From contig JAVSML010025538.1 in the NCBI GenBank assembly GCA_038503035.1, forward strand, positions 1,280,880-1,344,879: a DNA stretch of 64,000 bases, in the 5' to 3' direction. Both the position numbers and the translations under genes were made by a program. The notes beneath the pieces are model-generated. The model made no database searches. It saw nothing but the letters and a program-made list of their open reading frames with translations, and was not told the origin of the DNA. Positions 34,739-46,843 of the stretch are shown piece by piece (position 1 is the stretch's first letter; each line of letters begins with the position of its first letter). Source of the stretch: Crocodylus rhombifer (taxonomy: Eukaryota; Chordata; Crocodylia; Crocodylidae).

Positions 34739-37189
34739 TGTTTATCACAGTAGAAAAAAAGTCTTTTTCAGGCCATTAATAGTGACTATGTCTTTCCTTG
34801 ATACCTTTGAACCTACAAGAAAAGTAAATGGTGGGGGTGAAAGAATGGACTCCTATTTCAAACAACTCTTCAATTTTCACTCTTATGATGTTTTCTTATA
34901 GGCAAAATTATAATGTAGATGAGGGGGAGGAATAAACAGTCCTCCCCGTAACCTTTAATGTTCTAACTGAAGGGAAGTTTTCCGCTACAATCTGTTTCCA
35001 AACCTGTACTTCCTTTTTTGATTCTTATAATTCTTACAATTTTTATTAGGAATTCCCAAGAACCTTATTAAAACATATGATTGACTGCTCCTTAAAATAA
35101 AAATAAAAATAAAAAACTTGAAATGAAAGTAATCAATATATAAAATACTTTTCTTTTTCTATTCTTATGACTATTTCTATAAGGGATTTTTTTCCAAAAA
35201 ACAATTACATGTGATGCAATACCTTACAGAGATGGGGAAAGAAAAGACTTGGGTAAAAGCAGAGGTCTCTTCCAATTATGGCTTGAATAAGTTGCCTTTA
35301 ACAATATTGCTGGAACTGCACTGCAAGGGGCACTTAAGGAGGATCCCTGCAATGCAGTCCTCAGCCAACCAATGGTGTATGCTCTTCTCACAGAAGCAGA
35401 GAAGTTATAGATGGCAGAGACCTGTTCAGTCCATTCAATACAAGACTGCTCTTTATTTAAAACTCCTCAAGCTATGACCTATCTAGTTTCAAATACCACA
35501 AAGAAAGGCTCTTCCACAAAATATCTCTGAGCTTAATACTTATTCTATCAGTAAGTTTCCTCCCCTCTTCCACAATAATAAGATCATGGCTCTCTTTGCC
35601 ATATTGTATTTGATTTCCTCAGTCTTTCTTTATAAGACTAGCCCGCCCACCTTCTGTCTATCTTTCTTACTCTTTCCAAAGCTCTTGTTCTTACAGTTTG
35701 CCAATGGTTTTCTTCTTAGGAAAGCCCCAAACTCAAACATGGAGCAAGAAACTCTCTGTCTGTGTTCTGTTCTTCACTTCTGTGATGCTATTCCAAACTC
35801 AACATCTTACTAGAAATGATAATAGTTGTCTGTTGCAGTATTGTACACTGACACAAAGAATGGATTGCAAATGGCTATCCCTTCATGATGTAAGCAGGTT
35901 TAGAGACCAGTAGATTCATTAGACACACACAAAGGAAAGATCAAGAGAAGGAGCAAAGATAGCTCACTACCCATTCCACATTTTTCTACTATTTCCATGC
36001 CAATGTTGCCTTATAACACCAGTCTTCTAAATTCCCAATCCCCACCTCTCCTTAACCTGCTACTTCACTTTAAGGACCAAAATTGTCAGGCCAAACACTG
36101 ACCAAAAAAATGAATATCCTGGAAATGACCCAAGTGTGGCTTCTCTCCTCAACTTCTGCCTCGATTCCTCTATTTCTAAGCACAGTTTCAAGGATCCAAA
36201 GTTCTGGGGGTTAGAGGCCAGGTATACCAACAACCAACTCTCACTTCACACCCTGTATCACCATTAACAATGGGGCTGAGATGCAAAAAAGAAGCAAGTC
36301 ATTGCAAATGACTCAGGCTCACACATGGCTACATCACAGATCCCTGATGTATCTGGAATCCGTGCCAAAAGTGTAACTCATTCGGTCCAAAAAACCATCA
36401 TTTATAGAGGTTGGCTTGTGGGGTCCAGTTGGGAAAAGCATCTGGGTTTAAAGCTGGATGGGGGAGGGAGGGGCTGTCTTTCATCCCAAATGTATAGAAT
36501 AGCCATGAAGTATATAACTCATTCAGTGGTACCATGTGCTTACATTAAAATTAGAATTTCTATTTTTAAGTGGCTTCTGCTCTCATCAGAATTTGATGGC
36601 AATGGATAAACCAGCTGAGGCTCAAAATGATCATAACTGATTCATCATATGGTCAACAGTTCCTCACCCTCAAGGGTGAATCAGGTATGCTGGAGCACAC
36701 AATTCTTGTCCACCTCTTCTGAGTACTGCTTAGAAACATACCAAATATGTATGAAGGAAACTAAGTAAAACATCTCGCTATCGTTCAGACTGGTTCTTTT
36801 CTCCAAAGTGTTGCAGAAAAGGAGATTTGAATTCTAACGCAATCTGTCTTATAGTTTTATGGGAACTGCTGTACAATTATCTTAAGAAAAATCCAGGAAA
36901 TATATTTAGGAGAAATTCTGTAGCAGTTTTAGTGTACCACAGCAAAGCCCTAACATTCACATTCTGGGCCAGTTAACTTTCTCATATTCCTCAATAAATG
37001 TATGAGCAAGTGCAGACCAATACTAGTTCTATTCTTCAGTTTCTTCTGTTTTATATCAGGGTCTCACATGAGAACACTACCTCCTAAAAAAAAAACTATT
37101 ATGGTTTGAGTGGCATTGGTAAATGATCTAATTGTCTTTGGTACTGTCAGCAGCTCTGGCAGGCAAAAGGCGGCATCACGTTCATTTTG
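34739..37189. other. AT-rich non-coding DNA
   Basis: No gene or confident repeat is recognised. The pyrimidine-rich part around 35590-36200 might be further upstream parts of the LINE tail below, but I could not support that. Confidence 0.45.
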
Positions 37190-37820
37190 TGCTTCTTCAT
37201 TACATGCTGCCATACTCGTTCAGAATTCTGCCGCTGAAATTGCAGTCCTACTGTCACCTAGCCTGTCATACTGACCATCTTCTCTTTGCATCCATCCTTT
37301 GTTTCCCCATCTCTATCACATCAAACAGAAGGTATTCTCTTCACTTTCACCTATAGTTTCTCTTCTCCCATTGAGTATTGAGAGATAGTGAGTATCTTTA
37401 GTGCCTACTCCTACCTCAGATCATACCATCCTTCATCCACTTATCCGATTTTCAAATAACCACCTTTGTGCTTCCTGCCTTGCATTTCCCACTAGGAAGT
37501 CACTCCCTGTAAAAATATGTGAAGCTTTCTTATTCCATTTTTCAAACTTTCCTTAAAAATCTTCTCTGTGGTGATACCTACAAAAAACTTGATTACAGTC
37601 AGACCACTGGTGAGCTGAATCCACTAGTTATGCCAAAACTGTCTTACAATTTCCTTGTAGGCTTTCATCTTTGCTTATCCACCTAGTGTTTCTTGTCTTA
37701 AAAATCATATACTCCATCTTCAAGCAGCAACTATTTTTTATACTCTGATTATATAGTCTACCACAAAGGGATCATGCTCCATGATTAGAGTTCTAGGGCA
37801 CCTGTGGTAATACAAATTAA
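37190..37820 (+). mobile_element. Old L3/CR1-clade LINE 3' end
   Basis: Landmarks occur in the order known for an amniote non-LTR element: CGTTCAGAATTCTGC, CTTCTCTTTGCATCCATCC, CACATCAAACAGAAGG, TCACTCCCTGTAAA, CTTTCCTTAAAAATCTTCTC, GATACCTACAAAAAACTTGA and a terminal GGTAATACAAATTAA. The coding part corresponds to the C-terminal region after reverse transcriptase and is destroyed by stops. The 3' tail ends near 37820. Confidence 0.65.
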
Positions 37821-38149
37821 CATATAAGTAAAATATGTCCCAAACATGTTCCTTCAGGTTAACCTTTGGAGGGACAGACAATTATGAATTGGGTGTGCCC
37901 ATAAATTGCATGCTCAGTGCCCTTACTATAGAAATCTTCATTTCCTATTTAGACCAGGTCATCACTAGAGGATGCATTTGTCATCCATAGCCCTTTGCCA
38001 GAGTGAAAATCTGTTTCTTTATATAAACTATTATAATTTGACAGCAGCATGGGGCGGGGGAACTTTCTAGCTCACAGGCTGAGTTTCCCCTTGACACTCA
38101 AAAAAACAACAGAATTACTTCTCTTTTAAAAAGATAAATGCATGAAGAC

Positions 38150-38433
38150 CAGTGGTTTTCACCCTTTCTAGACTCAAGGCACCCCTTGGAAAATGCCAGG
38201 TCTTAAGTTTTCACTTGTATTTGGACTCCAGAAAAACATTACAGCAATTCTTTATTGCAAAAAACTCAGACTGCAAGTCAGAATGTTTTAACACTACAAA
38301 TTTCTATTTAAAATATCTGTATTTACCTTGTGAATTGTATTTGCATACCTAACAATGTGTGGCACCCTGCATCACCCTTAAATGTATCACAAGGTAGCCC
38401 AGGGTGCCAGACCACCCTTGTTGAGCATCACTG
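38150..38433. mobile_element. Charlie-like hAT MITE
   Basis: The left end CAGTGGTTTTCACCC and the reverse-complemented right end CAGTGATGCTCAAC are typical Charlie-type hAT termini (CAGTGRTTCTCAA). Flanking ATGAAGAC (38142-38149) and ATATAGAT (38434-38441) agree at five of eight positions, a decayed 8-bp TSD. A GGCACCCC motif next to the left end and GGGTGCC near the right end are also paired. No transposase is present. Confidence 0.65.
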
Positions 38434-38544
38434 ATATAGATGGTACTTGACCTCCTACCCTTGCATGTCAATTAGATGTGTTCATGTTCAGTACTAGAGG
38501 CTACATAGTGGTAAAAATTCCATTCTAAGTGCATACCCAAAACC

Positions 38545-39060
38545 TCTCAAAAGGTATGTACAGCCAGTAGTGTAACTGGGTGTGGGGAGAGCAAGGCACC
38601 AGCCCTGGATGCTTTCTTAGAGGGTGGACCAAGATCATCACCAGCCCAGGAATCTATGCCCTGAGAGAAATATCCCCAAACTTCCCAGCCATAGGAACAG
38701 GGCAGGTCCAACCCTTCACCTGAGTAGTGAAGGGTAGGAGAGGCAAGTATAATGATGTCCTTTCTCCCCCCACAGAAGATTTTTGCTACAGCTGGCACAG
38801 CCCTGTACCCAATCTGAAAAACAAAGAGTGAACAGCGCACAGGGGTAGCTCCTGGTGAGCCCATGTCGTGTGGCTGCTGCAGCTAGTGTGCAGTGAACGG
38901 GTCCCCCAACAGCATGAGCCCAAGCCCATGCTACTACAGCAGTAGCATTTGCCACTTGAGTGCTGAAGGCAGGGACAGGTAACACCTGGTCCCCCTTGCT
39001 CCCCTCCCCTGCCAACTTTCCAGTGGTCTGCATAATCCCCTTCCCTTCCACCCCAGGTGC
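38545..39060. other. GC-rich block, possible transposon core
   Basis: It begins near TAGTGTAACTGGGTGTGGGG and GGCACCAGCCCTGG, which resemble the start of a GC-rich DNA-transposon family. It contains overlapping frames on three tracks (38547-39151). No inverted end or TSD could be found. It is not convincingly a gene. Confidence 0.3.
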
Positions 39061-39523
39061 TGGAGGTGCTTTTCAACACAGAGACATCATACTTTGCCAT
39101 GCTTTCAGTGCTCTTGGTGTATTTATTACACACATTCTCAGATTCTATCACTGTATTAAACGCATAGTCTTTTTTTTGTTTTCATAAAAAACTAACTAAA
39201 TATTATGCCAAATGGCTTTAAGTTGCTTCATCAAATATTCAATTTGTTCAAAGTATAGCACTGAATTTGCATTTCTTCCAGACTTTGTCAGCTCCTCCCA
39301 AAGTTCTACGCACATTGTCAGAGGGAAAGGGAGAGAGAATTTTTTGTATCTACCAATGGGTGGCTATGTCTCCTTGCACTGAATGCCTGACGAGTGGCCA
39401 TACTAGGTCATGCCATGGTAGATTATTAACCCTTTCATAGTCAAGATTTTTGTTGTTGCACAAGGTTACAATACTGCTTACACAACAGCAGTTTCTAGGC
39501 ACTGACATACATTACATGAGATC

Positions 39524-40332
39524 CTAGACAAATTAGGGGACTAAACCAAAAAAAATCTTATGAGGTTTAATAGGGACACATGCAAAGTCCTGCACTTAGT
39601 TTGGTACAATCCCATTCACCACTACAGGCTGGGGATTGACTAGTTAAACAGCAGCTTTGCAGAAAAGGATCTGGGGGTTACAGTGGACAATAAGCTGAAT
39701 ATAAGCCAAGAGTGTGTCCTTGTTGTCAAGAACGCTAATGGCATATTGAGCTTCCTTAGTAGAAGTGATGCCAGCAGATCAAGGGAAGTGATTCTTCCCC
39801 TCCATTGAGCACTACTGAAGCCACATCTGGAGTATTGTGTCCAGTTTTGGGTCTTCCACTACAAAAAGGATGTGGAGAGAGTCCAGCAGAGGGCAACAAA
39901 CTGGTTTGGGGGCCAGGGAACATGACTTCTGAGGAGAAGCTGAGGGAACTGGGTTTATTTGTCTGGAGAAGATGACCAAAGGGGATTTAATAGCTACCTT
40001 CAACTACTTGAAGGGTGGTTCCAAAGAAGATGGAGCTAGACTATTCTCAGTACTGGCAGATGACAGGTCAAAGAGCAATGGTCTTAAGTTGCAACAAAGG
40101 AAGTTTAGGTTAAATATCAGGAAGAACTTTCTCACTAGGAGGGCAGTAAAACACTGGAACCATTTACCTAGAGAGGTGGTGGAAGTGCCATTCTTGGAGG
40201 TTTTTAAGGTCAGGCTAGACAAAGGCTTGGCTGGGATGATCTATTTGGGGATGGTCCTGCTTTGAGCAGGGAGTTGCACTAGATGACCTCCTGAGCTTTC
40301 TTCCAATCCTATTTTTCTAAAATTCTATGATC
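39524..40332 (+). mobile_element. CR1 LINE, 5'-truncated, with 3' end
   Basis: The sequence runs through AAAGTCCTGCACTTAG, GATCTGGGGGTTACAGTGGA, CCACATCTGGAGTATTGTG, TCCAGCAGAGGGCAAC, GAACTTTCTCACTAGGAGGG and GAGGTGGTGGAAGTGCCATT to TTGAGCAGGGAGTTG. It ends in a decayed ATTCTATGAT repeat. This is the C-terminal ORF2 and 3' UTR of a turtle/crocodilian-type CR1. A frame at 39972-40265 preserves the ORF2 C-terminus (RKNFLTRRAVKHWNHLPREV and a following VVEVPFLEVFK). It belongs to a different subfamily from the tail at 27312-27650. Confidence 0.9.
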
Positions 40333-41380
40333 CTGGAGCTACAAAAACCCATTCATTCTATTGCAATGTGACAAGCAACCTGTCGTTGCAGACTAACAGT
40401 CCACAAAGTTCAAGTACTAGGTGGATGACATCCATCATTTTTTCATTCCTATATCTAGACAGCAAAGGAAGTTTTCCTCACCACCATATTGAAGCAGGAG
40501 GAATGCCAAGCTGTCAATCTAACACTTCCATTATTCATCAAAACATGCTTCCCATGGGCATGGCAGAGCATAAGTGTATGGATTTTTCAATGCAGCATGC
40601 TCTTTTTGATATAGAAGTGACTTGCTGATAGGCACCATGCATAGTAAAGCTTCCTGGTAAACAGTAATTGGAATCCACTGACAAATAGTTTATGAAAAGC
40701 TACCAAGTAAAAAAAATATATATATCCTGCAGTGGACTTGGCAGGAGGAATTTCAATTCAGAACCTCCTATTCCCTTCAGATATGACATCTAGGCATGAA
40801 AGGATCATGGATAATTGTCCCAGTCTATTTGTATTCATAGCATACCTTCTTTTTACAATATTTTTAAACCTTTGCCATCTTGACTTAGTTGGAGGTTTGG
40901 CTGAGACCTGCAGGGAAAGGAAAATCATGAAAATAATGGCTAGCATCATTCAAGGCAGACATTCATGGCAGAAAGTAGTAGAGACGCCTTGCTGATTGTA
41001 GGGAATTTGGAAGGGTTAGCTTCCAAACCTGTGGCTCAGAAATAGGAGATAGCATTTTTCTGCAAAGGAATGTAGTTTCCTATAGAGATTCAGCATTGAC
41101 CCAGGGTTTTTAGAAACTCTCCCTCCCATGTTTCCCCCAAAAATAGATTTGCAAGACTACAAGTCTACTTAGACATGGGGGCAACCACATCTGTGTAGGT
41201 TGTGCTGTGGGCTGAATAGCACAGTAGCAGAACAGCACAGTTATTATTAAAGTGGAAAGCCATAAACACATTATATTATTGCCAACAGATAGCAGGAAGC
41301 CAATGATTGCACAGAGTTTGTATTTCCATCCGAATTATTTAATGGCTATTAATACCTTCTGCCTTTGGGTTAACTCTACT

Positions 41381-41383
<3 letters not shown>

Positions 41384-41412
<29 letters not shown>
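41384..41412. repeat. (CT)n microsatellite
   Basis: Fourteen or more perfect CT units. Confidence 0.9.
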
Positions 41413-41413
<1 letters not shown>

Positions 41414-41968
41414 AATGGTGGTAGCCTTTTCAGCCATTCTTAATGTTTAGTTTGTATCAACCAGTGTTGACACATGCCCTTTTAAAGTCCCAGTCAAGGA
41501 CTGGGGTAAAATTGTGCAGAGAGGAAGAGCAACTGGAGAGGATTATTTTCTGTTTGGTTTGAACTCAGTTTGTTAATTAGATATTAGGAATATTAATTGG
41601 ATATGAATGAGATTTTGTTGCTGCCAGGGAGAGACTGAAGGGTGAACAGCTTCCCCTCCTACTCTGGCAGAAATATTTAAAATACCTCCCAATTCTGCTC
41701 CAGCAGAGCAAAGTAAGAACAGATTTCGGCAGTTTAAACTATCTTTATGACTCTGGCCCATATGAGCAGTTAACCACTAGGGTTTTCCCACGGTATTGCA
41801 ATACCAAGAAATCCTGTGAGTAGAGGGCAGAATATGAACAGAATGTAATGGAGTGGGATCCATGGCTTTGGTTAGAGGAAAAGAAATACACAACAGACAT
41901 ATGAATCATTCATTATTCAATGCTAATGGGCATTAAAATGGAGGAAGTGTTATAACCCACTTGCTCAG

Positions 41969-42003
41969 TGCGCGCGCACGCGCGCACACACACACACACA
42001 CAC
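41969..42003. repeat. CG/CA alternating purine-pyrimidine tract
   Basis: About 35 bases of CGCG and CACA alternation. Such tracts can adopt Z-DNA. Confidence 0.85.
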
Positions 42004-42713
42004 CCACATCCCTTGTTTAATGTTACTCTGCCATCATTAGCATAAAGGGATCATTGACTGCACTAGTAGATATTGTTGTGTTGTTTTCACAGTCACAACT
42101 TGCACACATGATGATTGCAATGCTATTTTTGGAACATCTCTCTGGTATTGCTAAGAAAGAAAATAGCTATGCAGCACTTTCTACAGAACTGTCACATTTC
42201 AGGATAATTAATGAGTGAATTGGGACTAGTGAATTTTTATAGAAACTATTTTCAAAGGTTTTTACAATTCCCTGGAATTGTTGCTTAAAGATGATGCTCC
42301 GTCCTAGCCTGCTTCCCTACATGCTTTGCCTAATCTAATATTATTGTATAAACTCAGGAAGGTGACATCCTTACAACACTCTACTAATCTCTCAGGTTAT
42401 TTATGAAACTAATGGGAAAGTTGGACATGCTGTGGTTAATGTTCATCTTTTAACATTCAGCCTTGACTGACTTATGGAAACAAATGCTGCTGAGGATGAT
42501 GTTATATTCTCTGGGACAAATTCTGGCCAAAAGATGCGCATACATTCAGTGCCAGAAAAGCTGCAAGCCACAATGGGAATATATATCAGAAAGTGACTCT
42601 TGCCATAGAGTTTGTTTCACAAATCACTGAGAAATAATGCACCACAGGCTTTTCTTGATGGCACTGATACAGAAATTTAGCAGCATGTTGCTGGGAAGCA
42701 GGCATGATCCCGA

Positions 42714-42863
42714 GGGACATATCCACATGCAGCATGAAATCATGCCACCTTTAAAAACATGCACTACATGTACACAAAGTATTACTGGATGCATTAGAAA
42801 AACAATGCCTTGAGTGCATTTCTGAGGCTAAATACAGGTGCATGTGAACAATGCATTTAGAAT
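42714..42863. mobile_element. Possible hAT-like MITE
   Basis: GGGACATATCCACATGCAGC at the left and the reverse complement of sequence around 42835-42860 (ATGCATTGTTCACATGCACC) form a weak inverted repeat. The interior is full of TGCATT/AATGCA motifs. Boundaries and superfamily are uncertain. Confidence 0.3.
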
Positions 42864-42899
42864 GTGCATTACGAAAGGAATCAGATTTCAGGACAAGAC

Positions 42900-42985
42900 A
42901 TCAGGGGTTAAATCCTCAGGGGAAGTCAATAGACTATATTGACTTATACCAGCTGAAGATCTGACCCCTGACATCTTATACAGAA
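42900..42985. mobile_element. Ancient amniote repeat fragment (L3/MIR-like)
   Basis: GTTAAATCCTCAGGGGAAGT, then ATTGACTTATACCAGCTGAA and GATCTGACCCC match the style of the old amniote tail 'attgacttacaccagctgaggatctggccc'. Confidence 0.4.
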
Positions 42986-43929
42986 ATCAGATTCTATGTT
43001 GTTGTGTACACTGTAAAAGTAGCATTTATACACACTTGTATTCTACATGAAAAAGTCACCTAAGCATTCAATTTTTGCATATGCCCATAAAAACTATTCT
43101 GTGACTGACTGCTTGTCATGTGCATAGGCAAAAGCTAATTCTTCAGGGTGATTAAATTATTTTGTAATATTCAACATGGGGATTCTGTGGAACTGGTTTT
43201 CAGTGGCTTTGTAGAGATGTCAAGAGACAGCAGACTAAAAGTGATTTACATCATTTATGGATCCAGCCCAAATATTTTGGCTTTATGTAATCCCAGATAT
43301 TAATTGTCATAGTATTTCTCTAACGACAGACTTCATCCTTCCCTCAAAATGTTGGGAAGTGTCTCATTTATTTCAGTTTAAACTTATACTTGTCACATAC
43401 TATTCATGGAATATGCACAAAACTCAAAATCTCTTAAAGGAGCTGACACTTAAAGGGACAGATTTTAAAATCAGTATCATGTTAAAACCTCACGTGATTG
43501 ATGTACAAGGATAGCTGGGTGGGAGGTCAGCAAGCATTCTTAATTAGCTATGCATAAAAAGTGAGTTGTTTTAGCTATGCCAAGCACTGAATATCATATT
43601 CAAACTTCATTTTAGAAACTTGCAACATCAGGCTTGAATGACTTAACTATGCTTACTCATAAACTATACACCAATTCACTATATGCATCTTTAAGTATGG
43701 ATCTTTGCGTATATTCCCTGAGTATGCAATCCTGTTTCAAAATGTGGGTTCAAAGTAAAAATTATACACGTAGAATGCATAAGAATTACATGAGTACTAT
43801 TTGAAAGAGCTCAAATTGAGAAATATATAAATATTAGTCCTAATACCTTTTAAAACATCACGATCAAATTTACTTCCTTTTATTTTGTGGTGAGATGGAT
43901 AGACTTCTTTTGTAATTAATGCAACACGA

Positions 43930-44018
43930 GGCCTGATTTTCAAAAGGCCTGAATACCTACTGCTCTTTTTGAAGTCAATACTAGCTATAGATTCTTCAAA
44001 TCTGTGAAAAATCAGGTG
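43930..44018. mobile_element. Ancient palindromic repeat (GGCCTGATTTTCA type)
   Basis: GGCCTGATTTTCAAAAGG at the left mirrors TGAAAAATCAGGT at the right around a central GAAGTCAATA. This is the layout of an old palindromic repeat widespread in sauropsids. Confidence 0.55.
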
Positions 44019-46826
44019 ACGGAACTGGAGGAACGTTGTTTAAACATTGCAAATGTTAGTATATCTACAGATGAGATGTTACTCATAGTAGGATATAATA
44101 TTTGTTGGAGGTATTTATCCTAGCCACTACTGTGTTCACTTGCCCTACCTATAAAAACACAAATGATGATTTTGCTGAGGTATGCAGACACAAAAGAAAT
44201 ACTCATCTGGTACAGTATTACACTATACTATGCTAACATAAAATACAAGAACTTATTATATAAAGACATGTAAAATGGGTTAACAGATAAAAAAATCCAG
44301 AAGCAAAAACAGACAGAGCTATGAAATAAGAAGTCTTTTACTAGGGAAAATAATATACAGAAAAGCCCCATTCTGCAGATCTCTCTCACTGCTAACATAG
44401 TAAAAAAATCCCTTGTCTATATTTTTTTTCCCTGAGTAAGGACTGCAAGATTGTATCTAAGGGGGGGATTGCCTAGTTCCAATGAATGTTTTAAAAACAA
44501 TATAATCCTGACCAAAATTAATTATTGTGAATTAGCATGTGAAGATGCACTATGCCTTAAAAAAGATGTTTAACGTTGAAAGCTATTTCTACTAAGGAAA
44601 ATAAAAATGAATATCTGATTTGTTATAGCTACAATATGTCTTAATATTTCACAACTCAATATTGCTATTTAAATGTAAAATGTACAAATGAAATTATGTA
44701 AACACATTATTACCACAATAATTTGTACTTTATACCTCAGAAATATGCTATTATTTGCAAACTGCTAGATATCATAAAGTATTTTCTATTGCTCGAATTA
44801 TTTTAAAAAATTAAGATGTGTTTGACCCAAACAACTGATATGTACAAATCTTAGAGCACTAATTACATAATATACCTTTACAAAATAACATAATATGGGT
44901 TCAGCTTGTTTCTCTGTTTTCTGTTTGAAAAATAGATTGTTTAATAACCCATCAAAGCTATATGTAAACCAAGGAAACAATAGAGCAGATGTTGACTGCT
45001 GTCTTGTGCCTCGTAGACATAATTAAACACAATGAGACACTCATGCACCCAAATAATAGAGGACAAACAAATAAAAAAATGGTACAATATAAACATAAAC
45101 CTCATTTACTGGACACCTGCCTTGTATTAATCCACGATATTTACACCATTTATCCTGTGATGAAAACAGAAAACAAAATCATATCCTTATCTGCATTCAG
45201 CCTTCAGACAGCAAGACAAACTATAAACAAAACATTCTTCTTAACATTAGCTTTAATTTCAGTACTGCTGATTACTGCATTGGTTAGTTTCAGAAAGCTA
45301 CTAGGCAACCGTATTTTGTAATGCAACAAAATCCTGACAATGCAGTCACATTTTCTGTAAGCAAAGGCTATATAAATCAATGAACTTGAACATGATCCAA
45401 ATGGACCAAAGACATTGCAACTGCTCTATCTGAGAAGATTATGCGCTTTCCTTATCAAAGGAGGTATTTTCCCTAAACAGTAAACTTACTTAATACCTTA
45501 AAACAAAATGCACATTTTCACACACTCCTTTGAAAAAAGATAAATAGGAAATGTAGTCATGATTGCATAAATATATCACTTCATATTTGTTCTGATGTTA
45601 GTGTCCCATGGTATTAATTCTCTACACTCATCAGGGAATTTTTACTATACTTTGCCAATTTTCATTTAAATAATTAAATGCATGTTTTCTCCTGTCATAT
45701 TAACACTGATCCAACATTTGAAAGTAGTCTTCATTACATGAAAATAAATCTGTTGAAGCATCAGTTTCTAGGCTTGCTGCTGGAGAAAAAGAAAGTTTCT
45801 AGGCATAAGAACAACTTTGATACAGAAAATAAACTGCTTGTTACAAAAACAAAGCTAAGGCACATAATTCCAATTAATAAAAAAATCCTGATTTTATTAT
45901 CTGCATTGTCCTAAAATTGGTATTCTAGTGAGCGTTATTACAATTTTATTTCAAATAAAGGACAATTACTTTGTTTACTGCAAACACATATTTTCTCTTT
46001 ATATTTGACTTGGTTATGTGTAAGAAAAAAGACAGAATCTAATGTGATCTGCATCTCTTTATGCTAATAAAACTGTGCTAGCATATTTCCATAGACAACA
46101 CCATAAAGCATAAATACCAAATGGAAAACAAATGGAAGTATAATGCCACTGTGAAGCAAACCAATCAACCCTAAAACAGCTGAGATAGATCTCATCCAGT
46201 AGTTCATTCATTCTTTATAGAAAAGCAATGAAAATATTCCTAGGTGAATCAGATTAAAAAAAAATGCATAGTTGCTCTGCAAGGTGGTAAAGCACTAAAT
46301 TCTTTTGATTTATGGAGGCAGCATCCACCGCATTGAGCAAAACAGCTCAGCATGCTGGGACCCTTTTTCCTGAAATTCCTTTATTAACACAACTAGGCTC
46401 TGCTAGTGAACAAAAGCATTGGTGTGGTGCGTATAAATCATTAATACTATGCTGTGCAATGGCTGAATTTCCTGTGCTTGCTGGAAAGCCTTCCTGCACA
46501 ACAGGGATTTGGGAGTTGGAATTGGCTGCTATGAAATGTACTCCATCATTCTCTGTGTTTGACGCTTCCCAATAGCATTTTACTTTTCCCCTTTTTAGTC
46601 CTGCAAGCCCAAGAATTGCAACAGAAATTTGCTGGTGTCTATGTCTGGAAAGGAAGGAAAAAACTCATTTGCAAACAGAATGAATTGCCCTGAATCTACA
46701 TCTTCTGGTTGTATTTAAAGAAAATCGCCTGCAAATTAATATTACTTTATTTCAAATTGAAAGGCAAGTAACATGGATAATGACATTATGTTTGCCTTGC
46801 TTTTTGTTTGTTTGTTTTCTTTTCTT

Positions 46827-46843
46827 CCCCCCCCCCACCCCCC
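46827..46843. repeat. Cytosine run
   Basis: Eleven cytosines are separated from six more by one adenine, after a TTTTC-rich stretch. Confidence 0.8.

Larger units (their letters stand above)
40333..42713. other. Non-coding DNA with simple repeats
   Basis: No gene is recognised. It holds a CT microsatellite (41384-41412), a CG/CA tract (41969-42003) and a 14-bp perfect palindrome (41792-41805). The part at about 42180-42560 has mixed composition and no repeat match and may be a conserved non-coding element. Confidence 0.45.

Noticed and set aside
38547..39151. Overlapping minus-strand frames of 105-121 codons
   Set aside because: Three frames overlap in a GC-rich block with cysteine-rich, low-information translations. 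No recognisable family.
14236..40332. One CR1 split into two halves by later insertions
   Set aside because: The two parts overlap by about 55 bases at the LDRL region and differ in wording there, so they are separate insertions.
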